Positions 8,701-15,506 of a stretch of DNA of 25,932 nucleotides are shown one piece after another. Made by a program: the position numbers and the translations under genes. Each line of letters starts with the position of its first letter. The first letter of the stretch is position 1. Below the pieces are notes generated by a model. The model worked only from the letters and a program-made list of their open reading frames with translations. It had not been told where the DNA came from and made no database searches. This DNA is from M55B167 sp046482825 (GTDB lineage: Bacteria > Verrucomicrobiota > Kiritimatiellia > RFP12 > UBA1067). The DNA is taken from NCBI GenBank assembly GCA_046482825.1, contig JAWOEI010000064.1, positions 1 to 25,932 on the forward strand, given 5' to 3'.

Positions 8701-10757
8701 TTTAATCCGCAATGAATCAGCAGAGCTTCTGTGTCAGGTTCGCGTCCGCGGAAATCTTTAAAAACTTCCATAGGGTGTCTGCTTCCGCCAGCGCCCATGA
8801 TGGTTTTTCTGAGACGCATTCCTGTTTTTCTGAGGGCATCTTCATTGTTCAGGCCGGCCTCTTCAAATGCGGCGAAACAGTCTGCCGAAAGCACCTCCGA
8901 CCATTTGTAGCTGAAATATCCGGCACTGTAGCCTCCTCCGAAAATATGTGCGAAAGAACAGAGGAAGCGATCTTCATCAATCAGATGCATGTTGTATTTA
9001 TCGGCATTAGCCAGTTTGACGTCGTCAGGTGTCTGCCATTCAGGACAGGGATATTTTGAATAGAGATCCATATCGGTTGCGCCGAGAAAGAGCTGGCGCA
9101 TCATGGCGTTGGCTGAGAAATAATTCTTTGATGCGACGATTTTGTCAAAAAGCTCATCAGGCAGCTCTTTGCCGGTATCGATATGCTGGCTTACTGATTT
9201 CAGGGTTTGTTTATCGTAACACCAGTTTTCCATGAACTGGCTGGCCACTTCAACAGCGTCCCATTCGATCCCATTGATGCCGGATACCTGCGGTTCATCA
9301 ATATGAGTCAGCATATGCTGCAGGGCATGACCGAATTCGTGGAACAGAGTTGTTACTTCATTCATACGCATGAGAGAGGGTTTGTTTTCCGTCGGAAGAC
9401 TCTGGTTGCAGCACATGACAGCCATAGGGAGATATACCGATTCATCCTCCAGCTTTTCGCGTGTCCGGAATTCATTCATCCAGGCACCGCTTCGTTTTGT
9501 TTCGGGCCGGCTGTAGGGATCGAGGTAGAAGCAGGCCAGGGGTGCGCCGTCTTTTTCTTTTACCTGGAAGAAGCGCACATCCTTATGCCAGACGGGCACT
9601 TCTCCCGATACCTCTGTGATACGGACGCTGAAAATGCGTTCGACCAGATTGAACATTCCCTGCAGTACTACGGGGAACTGGAAATAGCGGCTGATTTCCT
9701 CTTCTCTGTATCCATAGAATTTTTCGCGTTGTCTTTCCGCCCAGAAGGTCATGTCCCATGGGCGGAGTTCTTCGTTTTCAAATCCGTTGTCTTTTGCGAA
9801 TTTCAGCAGTTGGTTCCGCTCTTTTTTCTGAGTTGGTTCCGAAGCGTTTGCAAGTTCATTGAAAAGATTATAGACAGCGTTGATATCGGGTGCTGTTTTT
9901 CGGGAGAGGCTCAATTCGGCGGCGGAGCTGAATCCCAGTATTTCAGCTGTTTTGCGTTCGTATTCTAGAATTCTGTCTATCAGCGGCTGGTTGTTGGTGG
10001 TGTCTTTTGAAGCGAGCGTCACATATTCCCTGTAGAGTTTTTCACGGGCGGATCTGTTGCTGCTGTGCTTCATAAAAGGGCCGTAAACCGCGTAATCCAG
10101 TGTAATTTTCCAAGGTCCGTTTTCAGGTGTCGCGTTTTTATGGCCATCCTCTTTTGCCTGGGCTGCTGTTATGGACAAGATGTCGGCAGGAAGGTTGGAA
10201 ACATCCTCTTTAGTTTTCAGAAGAAGAGAATATGATTTGCGTGCATCCAGCAGGTTGTTGCTGAACTCTGTGCTCAGCTGCCCCAGTTCCGTCTGGATGC
10301 GGTTGAACTCCTCCTGCCGGTCAGGAGGCAGACCCACACCTGATTGTTCCGCATCCAGGATGATTTTATCGAGAATACGCTGTCTGACCGGATCAAGCTG
10401 TTCGTATGATGTTGTTTTAATGGAGCTATAACCGTCGAAGAAGATCCTGCTTTGTTCGACCCGTTGAGAAAACCTTATAATTTCCGGAAGCAGCTTCTTA
10501 TGAACGCTTCGCCAGTTGTTGTTGTTCATCACTGAAAGCATGTGGTTCAGCAGGCCCCATGCATCATAAAGATCTTTCTGTGCATTATGCAGAGCACAGA
10601 TTAAACCCTGCCACGAAGGGTCAAACTGCTTTTCGAGTTTATCGACAGCGTCGCTGGATTCCTTCAGCAGCTTCTGAATGGCGTTTTCTGCAGCTGCGGG
10701 TGTCATTTTGTCGAATGCGGGATAGTAGGGGACCTTATAGAATGGATTATCGTTCAT
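8697..10757 (-). CDS. prlC: M3 family oligopeptidase (oligopeptidase A type)
   Basis: This is a zinc metallopeptidase that degrades short peptides in the cytoplasm, including cleaved signal peptides in the best-known case. The 686-residue length matches oligopeptidase A (about 680). The zinc motif HEFGH is at residues 473-477 (within TLFHEFGHALQHML), and the third ligand should be the Glu in EWDAVEVASQFMENW. The usual downstream segment with a HIFGGGYSAGYFSYKW motif is present (AHIFGGGYSAGYFSYKWSE). I chose the ATG at 10757 (MNDNPFYKVPYYPAFD) because the family begins with this segment; the open frame continues to 10871 into the tandem repeat. The Shine-Dalgarno sequence is poor. The gene is coupled to the EEP gene by an ATGA overlap and lies 247 bp after the lipoprotein gene. 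Confidence 0.93.
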   Translation of the reverse strand: MNDNPFYKVPYYPAFDKMTPAAAENAIQKLLKESSDAVDKLEKQFDPSWQGLICALHNAQKDLYDAWGLLNHMLSVMNNNNWRSVHKKLLPEIIRFSQRVEQSRIFFDGYSSIKTTSYEQLDPVRQRILDKIILDAEQSGVGLPPDRQEEFNRIQTELGQLSTEFSNNLLDARKSYSLLLKTKEDVSNLPADILSITAAQAKEDGHKNATPENGPWKITLDYAVYGPFMKHSSNRSAREKLYREYVTLASKDTTNNQPLIDRILEYERKTAEILGFSSAAELSLSRKTAPDINAVYNLFNELANASEPTQKKERNQLLKFAKDNGFENEELRPWDMTFWAERQREKFYGYREEEISRYFQFPVVLQGMFNLVERIFSVRITEVSGEVPVWHKDVRFFQVKEKDGAPLACFYLDPYSRPETKRSGAWMNEFRTREKLEDESVYLPMAVMCCNQSLPTENKPSLMRMNEVTTLFHEFGHALQHMLTHIDEPQVSGINGIEWDAVEVASQFMENWCYDKQTLKSVSQHIDTGKELPDELFDKIVASKNYFSANAMMRQLFLGATDMDLYSKYPCPEWQTPDDVKLANADKYNMHLIDEDRFLCSFAHIFGGGYSAGYFSYKWSEVLSADCFAAFEEAGLNNEDALRKTGMRLRKTIMGAGGSRHPMEVFKDFRGREPDTEALLIHCGLK

Positions 10758-10800
10758 TGTTTTGCTTTTTCTTTTGATTTCAATTATTTCGCACACCAGT

Positions 10801-10838
10801 CTTCGTCCTGCAAACGAAACTACGCCGTGGTACGGCAG
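10801..10838 (+). repeat. Copy 2 of the CTTCGT...AACTACGSCGTGG motif
   Basis: The segment starts with CTTCGT and contains AACTACGCCGTGG, matching 588-600 at 12 of 13 positions. Internally it has TTCGT/ACGAA and GCCGT/ACGGC inverted repeats. It adjoins the 35-bp tandem array. Confidence 0.4.
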
Positions 10839-10961
10839 AGCGACTATTACACTTGGTATTATGTCGCTCACAGAGCGACTACTACACTTGGCATTATGTC
10901 GCTCACAGAGCGACTACTACACTTGGCATTATGTCGCTCACAGAGCGACTACTACACTTGG
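10836..10961. repeat. 35-bp tandem repeat, 3.6 units, each with a GTCGCTC/GAGCGAC hairpin
   Basis: Units start at 10836, 10871, 10906 and 10941; the last is cut after 21 bp. Units 2 and 3 are identical, and unit 1 differs by two C/T changes. Each unit junction contains GTCGCTC-ACA-GAGCGAC, a perfect 7-bp stem. Read on the minus strand, every hairpin is preceded by GTGTAGTA, which resembles the CTGTAG foot of the other palindromic repeats here. The array fills most of the gap between the lipoprotein gene and the oligopeptidase start, and would lie in the leader of the latter. Confidence 0.95.
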
Positions 10962-11004
10962 GGTGCCTGCCTGTGCGTACGCACCTGTCTGAAAGATTAA
11001 TGTT

Positions 11005-12480
11005 TTATTTTGGTACCGGCTCGTCGTGTTCTGCCAGTTTGTCGGCAACGGACTTACGGGGTTCAACGATATAGCTTTTCTTCCAGAAATCGAGAGCCAT
11101 TATATCATTGCCGACGGTATAAAGAACATCACCTGTATGATCCAGTATCACCGGCTCATTGTTGTCTAAGGCGCATGCTTTTAACAGCAACTGCAGGGCT
11201 TCGTAGTTTCGTCCGCACTTATGCAGTATCCAGGCTTTTGTGTCTATATAAGCCGGGTTATTCGGGCACTGTCTGATGACACGGTTGATATAGCTGAGTG
11301 CTTTTTCAAGATTCATTTTTCTTTCAGCCCAGAGATATGCCGCAAAGTTCAATATTGCCGGGTCATCGGGGAATGCTGCGATGGCATCTTTAAAAAGCCT
11401 GTCGATTTTTTCATAGTCTTTGAGTTTTTCGTAGGTGGACCCGAGAACAAGATAAAATTTCTTATCAGCGAAAAAGCCCTGCCGCATTCGTCTGTTATAA
11501 TAATTCTGAAACACGGCGGCTGCTTTTTTCTGACGGCCCATGGCATTATAGGCATGACCCAGAATAAGTTGCGCGGGGGGGGTGTCTGAGTTGTTTTTTT
11601 CGCTGCATGTTTCGAGCGACTGCAGCATTTCAGGGTCGGATGCGTAAATGTTGCCCAGATATGCCAGGGGAAGATAGTCCTGCGGGTTGGAGCGGAAAGC
11701 CTTTTTAAATGTACGTACGGCGGTGTTTGTTTGTGCGGTTTCCAGCTGGCAGTAGGCCTGCAGCATCAAGATTCTGGAGATTTCCCTGTTGTCGGACGCG
11801 AATTCAAGAGCTGTCCGGCTGCATTTCAGTGCCTGCGCCGGGTTTGTGTTCTCACCTTGACGGCATAGTTCCGCTATGGTTGTCAGTGCCAGTTCCAGTG
11901 CTGCAGTTTTATCCAGGCGACAGGCAAAGCTTTTCAACGTTTCTGTGGCTTTGTTGTCATTGCCGCTTATGAAATCATATTTGATTGCGGCCTGTGCGAG
12001 AGTCGCATTTGTCGGATTATTTTTGAGAGCCTGATGATAAAAAAACGCTGCTTTTTCCGGTTTTTCCAGATGCTCTGCAATACCGGCTGCGTATATCTGC
12101 AGATCTGAACTTTCCGGGAAGTTTTTCAGATAGGTGTTGAGAACTGTGTAAGTGTCGTCAAAACGTTTCTGTCTGGAAAGAATATTTACAAGAGATGCAA
12201 GGGCATTTTTGTTTTCCGGACAAAGTCTGAGCGCATTTGCATAGGCGGAGGCGGCTTTATCCAGGCTGGCATTGGTGGCGTTTTCGTAAAGGACGCCCTG
12301 CATATACAGGGCCATGGAACCGGCGGAGGCGGCATCAGCTTCCGAAATACTGATTATATCCGCCGGCACAGGGGGGGAGCTGGTAGAGCAACCGGTTGTC
12401 AGACAGATAACAGATATGAGAATCAGGATGAATCCTGCAAAGACAGGCCGGAACGGGAAATCAGACCTTTCTGCACTCAT
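11005..12480 (-). CDS. TPR-repeat lipoprotein
   Basis: The 491-residue protein begins with a hydrophobic signal (FAGFILILISVICL) and a lipobox LTTGC, so the mature protein should start at a lipid-modified Cys near residue 31. The next residues are SS, not Asp, which under the E. coli rule would favour the outer membrane; whether that rule holds here is unknown. The rest consists of about ten TPR-like helix pairs, such as ASAYANALRLCPENKNALAS, KAAFFYHQALKNNPTNATLA and EKALSYINRVIRQCPNNPAY. Such proteins scaffold envelope complexes, and no partner is evident. The start has AGGAGA just upstream (aacaggagaaacagaATG). It follows the bS22-like gene in the same direction. Confidence 0.9.
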   Translation of the reverse strand: MSAERSDFPFRPVFAGFILILISVICLTTGCSTSSPPVPADIISISEADAASAGSMALYMQGVLYENATNASLDKAASAYANALRLCPENKNALASLVNILSRQKRFDDTYTVLNTYLKNFPESSDLQIYAAGIAEHLEKPEKAAFFYHQALKNNPTNATLAQAAIKYDFISGNDNKATETLKSFACRLDKTAALELALTTIAELCRQGENTNPAQALKCSRTALEFASDNREISRILMLQAYCQLETAQTNTAVRTFKKAFRSNPQDYLPLAYLGNIYASDPEMLQSLETCSEKNNSDTPPAQLILGHAYNAMGRQKKAAAVFQNYYNRRMRQGFFADKKFYLVLGSTYEKLKDYEKIDRLFKDAIAAFPDDPAILNFAAYLWAERKMNLEKALSYINRVIRQCPNNPAYIDTKAWILHKCGRNYEALQLLLKACALDNNEPVILDHTGDVLYTVGNDIMALDFWKKSYIVEPRKSVADKLAEHDEPVPK

Positions 12481-12555
12481 TCTGTTTCTCCTGTTGAAGT
12501 TTTGTCAACTCCTGATAAAGCACAAACCCGAACCAGTATAAACAAGTCGGGTCTG

Positions 12556-12647
12556 CAGTTTCCGCAATGTTCCGCCGCATGTGGGGCGGAAGCGGGTGCC
12601 CTTACCGGGCGCAAGATGTCCGCCGGGCGGGGGCACCCGGCCTACAG
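12556..12647. repeat. GC-rich palindromic block with a CTGTAG-footed hairpin (REP-like, minus)
   Basis: On the minus strand CTGTAG (12647-12642) is followed by GCCGGG, an 8-nt loop and CCCGGC (12641-12622). Farther along, a second inverted repeat, TTCCGCC/GGCGGAA, spans about 12569-12592. The block is far richer in G and C than its flanks. It lies downstream of the bS22-like gene and could also act as a transcript 3' structure, but I see no T tract. Confidence 0.6.
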
Positions 12648-12672
12648 GGCATATATTAACGCCTTGTTCCGC

Positions 12673-12762
12673 CTACTTATTCTTGTGGCGATTGGCCTTC
12701 AGACGTTTGCGGTATTTATGCTTTGTCATTTTGGCACGGCGTTTTTTCTTGATTGTACCCAC
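12673..12762 (-). CDS. bS22-like (AURKAIP1/COX24 domain) ribosomal mini-protein
   Basis: A GTG codon at 12762 has a strong GGAGG 8 bp upstream (minus strand of 12771-12775) and opens a 29-codon frame that ends in TAG. The peptide starts MGTIKKKRRAKMTKHKYRKR and ends LKANRHKNK; 15 of 29 residues are Lys or Arg. This matches the pattern of the AURKAIP1/COX24 family (KKRRxKMxxHKxRKxxRxxR), whose actinobacterial member bS22 is a small-subunit ribosomal protein and whose eukaryotic members are mitoribosomal. A small-subunit role is therefore likely. The gene lies 68 bp downstream of hisG, in the same direction. It is shorter than most gene-finder cut-offs. Confidence 0.85.
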   Translation of the reverse strand: MGTIKKKRRAKMTKHKYRKRLKANRHKNK

Positions 12763-12792
12763 GTTGTTTTCCTCCAGGGATTAATAAGTCGC

Positions 12793-12814
12793 TGACGGCG
12801 TTGTTATGCCGTCA
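12793..12814 (-). promoter_or_regulatory. Hairpin in the hisG to bS22-like gap
   Basis: TGACGGC (12793-12799) and GCCGTCA (12808-12814) form a perfect 7-bp stem with an 8-nt loop. No T tract follows on the minus strand, so this is not an ordinary terminator. It could stabilise or process a hisG-bS22 transcript. Confidence 0.4.
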
Positions 12815-12830
12815 ATACGGTTTATTTGCG

Positions 12831-13700
12831 TTACAGGATGACTTTGTTGAGGGGGATTTCGATAATGTCCTCCGCGCCGGCTTCACGCAGAGGCGGCACT
12901 ATTTCACGGACAACCTGTTCCTCAACAACTGTTTCAATAGCGAACCAGTTGTCATCGTTAAGTTTATTGATGGTCGGTGCATGCAGAGACGGAAGGATAT
13001 TTATGACGGTATCCAGCTTCTCTGTAGGGACATTGAGTTTCAGAAGAACACGCGATTCAGCTGCCAGGGCCCCCTGCATGAGCATTGAAAACTGTTCAAT
13101 CTTCTGTTTCTTTTCCGGATCTGCCCAGGCCTTCTTATTGGCGATCAGGCGGGTGGTGGATGTGAGAATTGTTTCCACGATGCGAAGATTATTTGCGCGC
13201 AGGGACGAGCCGGTTTCGGTGAGTTCGACAATCGCATCCACCAGCTCGGGAGCTTTTACTTCTGTTGCACCCCACGAAAATTCCACCTCAGCCTCAACTC
13301 CGTGCTGAGCGAGAAAACGTTTGGTCAGTCCGACTGCTTCAGTCGCGATGCGTTTGCCCTGCAGATCTTTGACGTTTCGGATAGAGGAGTCGTTCGGAGC
13401 GGCCAGAACCCAGCGCACAGGCCGTGAAGTTGCTTTGGAATAGCACATTTCACAGATTTCCTCCACATCTGAGCCGTTTTCATAGATCCAGTCAAAGCCT
13501 GTGATACCGGCATCCAGCAGGCCGAGTTCCACATAGCGGGATATTTCCTGCGGACGGACCAGTCGGCAGTTGAGTTCAGGGTCATCCACGCTCGGAACAT
13601 AAGAACGTGAGCGTGCGCTGACATTGAAGCCGGCTTTTCTCATCATATTAAAGGTAGCCTCCTGCAGGCTTCCTTTCGGCAATCCTAAAACCAGTGCCAT
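12831..13700 (-). CDS. hisG: ATP phosphoribosyltransferase, long form
   Basis: This enzyme condenses ATP and PRPP, the first and feedback-controlled step of histidine synthesis, in the cytoplasm. With the ATG at 13700 the protein has 289 residues, the length of the long form that carries its own C-terminal histidine-binding domain and needs no HisZ. It begins MALVLGLPKGSLQEATF, as the family does. It also shows GLLDAGITGFDWI and LQGKRIATEAVGLTKRF, and the PRPP-loop region is recognisable in AIVELTETGSSLRANNLRIV. The final 80 residues (NVPTEKLDTVINILPSLHAPTI onwards) fit the regulatory domain. The frame stays open upstream to 13838, but those 46 residues do not resemble HisG. No other his gene is visible, so the pathway is dispersed. 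Confidence 0.95.
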   Translation of the reverse strand: MALVLGLPKGSLQEATFNMMRKAGFNVSARSRSYVPSVDDPELNCRLVRPQEISRYVELGLLDAGITGFDWIYENGSDVEEICEMCYSKATSRPVRWVLAAPNDSSIRNVKDLQGKRIATEAVGLTKRFLAQHGVEAEVEFSWGATEVKAPELVDAIVELTETGSSLRANNLRIVETILTSTTRLIANKKAWADPEKKQKIEQFSMLMQGALAAESRVLLKLNVPTEKLDTVINILPSLHAPTINKLNDDNWFAIETVVEEQVVREIVPPLREAGAEDIIEIPLNKVIL

Positions 13701-13993
13701 ATCAGATATCCGTTTTCCTTTAAATACTTGTTTCAACGAAAGATTTACAAAATTATCATTTTGCAGTTGCCTTTGCAAGCCTTCGGAGTGAAAAAGCTGC
13801 TTTTCAGCATTAAATGTCTGATTTACGGGTCTTTTCACATTGAAACTGCTGTTTTATTTCATTTCCGACCGAAGCTGAAACCGTCAAGGTGCTTTTACTG
13901 ATACTTCCATACATATCCCGCAAGGTTTGTAACAGCTTTTCGACATGCTGGAAACTGGCGGACTAACCAGGGCGCATCTGCGAATCGGTGCAC

Positions 13994-14020
13994 GGCGGGG
14001 TTACGGACCCCGTCCTACAG
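13994..14020 (-). repeat. REP-like CTGTAG-hairpin, minus orientation
   Basis: On the minus strand the foot CTGTAG (14020-14015) is followed by GACGGGGT, loop CCGTA, ACCCCGCC. The stem has 8 pairs including one G-U. It faces the next copy across 16 bp. Confidence 0.75.
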
Positions 14021-14036
14021 TAAAAATGCTTTGGAT

Positions 14037-14061
14037 CTGTAGCCGAGGTCCTTGACCTCGG
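14037..14061 (+). repeat. REP-like CTGTAG-hairpin, plus orientation
   Basis: CTGTAG is followed by CCGAGGTC, loop CTT, GACCTCGG, a perfect 8-bp stem. It is identical to the copy at 1940-1964 except for one loop base. Confidence 0.8.
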
Positions 14062-14148
14062 AAGATGTATGATGCAAATTGCCGTAAATTTGACGATTTG
14101 CACCAATTCGCAGATGCGCTGGACCAACCAGGTTCTGCAACTATGGAT

Positions 14149-14178
14149 TTGCTGTAGCAGAGCTTAATGTGTTATCAT
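14149..14178 (+). promoter_or_regulatory. Weak candidate promoter for ahbC
   Basis: TTGCTG (14149-14154) and TATCAT (14173-14178) are 18 bp apart, and the start codon follows 35 bp later. The -35 box is poor. Confidence 0.28.
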
Positions 14179-14212
14179 TCATACCTTACTGATATGTGGG
14201 AAAGCAGGTAAA

Positions 14213-15397
14213 ATGATAGGTATTTCCAAACTTTATATGGGGCAGGTTGAGGTTTCGGATCCTCTGAGGTACGGGCGTAAGTCGGGAAAGCTGCCCAGCC
14301 ATCTGTTGCAGTTCTCGGAGGATAAAAAACCGGTGGTGGTCTGGAATGTGACCTCTGCCTGCAACTTGAAATGCACCCACTGTTACGCCGCGACAGAGGG
14401 AAGGCCTGATGAACTCAGCACGGATGAGGCCATGACGGTTATTGATGATCTGGCCGCGTTTGGTTGTCCTGTGCTGCTGTTTTCCGGCGGTGAGCCTTTT
14501 GTCCGGCCGGACATCCTTACGCTTGCCGGATATGCAGTTTCCAAGGGTTTACGCGTGGTTTTTTCCACTAACGGCACGCTTATAAATGAAGAGACAGCAG
14601 CGCAGATCAAGCAGATTGGGGCATCTTATGCAGGCATCAGTATTGATGGAATGGAAGAGGTACACGACCGTTTCCGGCGTTGTAAAGGTGCTTTTCAGCG
14701 TTCGCTAGCGGCAATACGTTATTGCCGCGAGGCCGATGTTAAGGTCGGTCTGCGCGTGACAATGACCAAAGACAATGTCGGTGAAATTCCGGCTGTCTTT
14801 GATTTGATGGAGGCAGAGAATATTCCCCGTATCTGTCTTTATCACCTGGTTTACAGCGGGCGCGGTGCTGAAATTGCTGAGCATGATCTCGATCCTGAAC
14901 TGCGCCGGGCCACAATAGATCTTATAATCGACCGTACGAAGCGGCTACACGAAAAAGGATTGCCTGTTGAAGTGCTGACGGTTGATAATCACTGCGACGG
15001 GCCCTATCTGTATATGCGGATGCTGCGTGAGGGCAGTCCCCGGGCTGATGAAGTGATGGAACTGCTGAGAATGAACGGCGGTAACAGTACGGGCCACGGG
15101 CTGGCTTGTATCAGTTGGGACGGAACGGTGTATCCTGATCAGTTCTGGCGTGACAAACCGGTAGGCAATGTGCGTGAAAAGCCCTTCAGCCGGATCTGGA
15201 GTCAGCCGGATGAGGGATCTCTGCTCTTTCAGTTACGTGAGAAAAAACGGCATGTTACCGGGAAGTGTGCTGAATGCAGGTTTCTGGATGTATGCGGCGG
15301 TAATTTTCGTGCTCGCGCCGAGGCGGTTACGGGTGATGTATGGGGGGTTGATCCCGCCTGTTATCTGACTGACGAGGAGATAGGACTTCAGGTTTGA
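14213..15397 (+). CDS. ahbC: 12,18-didecarboxysiroheme deacetylase (radical SAM, alternative heme synthesis)
   Basis: AhbC removes the two acetate side chains of 12,18-didecarboxysiroheme to give Fe-coproporphyrin III, in the cytoplasm under anaerobic conditions. The 394-residue protein starts MIGISKLYMGQVEVSDPLRY, nearly the N-terminus I recall for Desulfovibrio AhbC. The radical SAM cluster motif is C50-x3-C54-x2-C57 (SACNLKCTHCYA). FSGGEP is the SAM-binding GGE motif. The C-terminal SPASM/twitch-like part has GLACISWDG, then KCAECRFLDVCGGN and DPACY, which should bind an auxiliary 4Fe-4S cluster. NirJ of heme d1 synthesis is the closest alternative, but the adjacent ahbD and absence of other nir genes favour AhbC. 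The ATG at 14213 follows a modest AGGT site. The pair is divergent from hisG. Confidence 0.88.
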   Translation: MIGISKLYMGQVEVSDPLRYGRKSGKLPSHLLQFSEDKKPVVVWNVTSACNLKCTHCYAATEGRPDELSTDEAMTVIDDLAAFGCPVLLFSGGEPFVRPDILTLAGYAVSKGLRVVFSTNGTLINEETAAQIKQIGASYAGISIDGMEEVHDRFRRCKGAFQRSLAAIRYCREADVKVGLRVTMTKDNVGEIPAVFDLMEAENIPRICLYHLVYSGRGAEIAEHDLDPELRRATIDLIIDRTKRLHEKGLPVEVLTVDNHCDGPYLYMRMLREGSPRADEVMELLRMNGGNSTGHGLACISWDGTVYPDQFWRDKPVGNVREKPFSRIWSQPDEGSLLFQLREKKRHVTGKCAECRFLDVCGGNFRARAEAVTGDVWGVDPACYLTDEEIGLQV

Positions 15398-15408
15398 TCC
15401 GGGATTCC

Positions 15409-15491
15409 GCTCAGATTCAGTACCCGCGCAGTTGTAGGCTGGGTTCCCGACCCGGCGTATCAACGCCTGGCGGAGGCAGCTCGGATTCAGT
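15409..15491 (+). repeat. REP-like TTGTAG-hairpin flanked by a 13-bp direct repeat
   Basis: TTGTAG (15432-15437) is followed by GCTGGGT, loop TCCCG, ACCCGGC (15438-15456), 7 pairs with one G-U. Around it, GCTCAGATTCAGT (15409-15421) and GCTCGGATTCAGT (15479-15491) form a direct repeat with one mismatch, 70 bp apart. The whole block fills the ahbC-ahbD gap. Confidence 0.65.
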
Positions 15492-15506
15492 TTTAAAGAT
15501 AATTTT

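Larger units (their letters stand above)
13972..14119. mobile_element. Inverted-repeat-bounded element holding a REP-like pair (MITE/BIME-like)
   Basis: The 21-bp arms at 13972-13992 and 14099-14119 (GCGCATCTGCGAAT on the outside) are reverse complements with a single mismatch. Just outside, AACCAGG occurs on both sides (13965-13971 and near 14126), although the right copy is offset by six bases. Inside are two CTGTAG-hairpins, head to head, and a further TGCAAAT/ATTTGCA palindrome (about 14072-14102). It occupies the divergent gap between hisG and ahbC (512 bp) and encodes no protein. Confidence 0.55.

Noticed and set aside
9207..9968. 253-residue + strand ORF
   Set aside because: It is a shadow of the M3 oligopeptidase on the other strand, which has clear motifs.
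10836..10961. CRISPR array
   Set aside because: The repeat units abut one another without unique spacers, and there is no cas gene.
12502..12795. 97-residue + strand ORF
   Set aside because: It runs antisense through the bS22-like gene and a GC-rich palindrome block, with no ribosome site.
13701..13838. 46-residue N-terminal extension of HisG
   Set aside because: HisG normally begins with MALVLGLPKG; the extension has no similarity and lacks a ribosome site.
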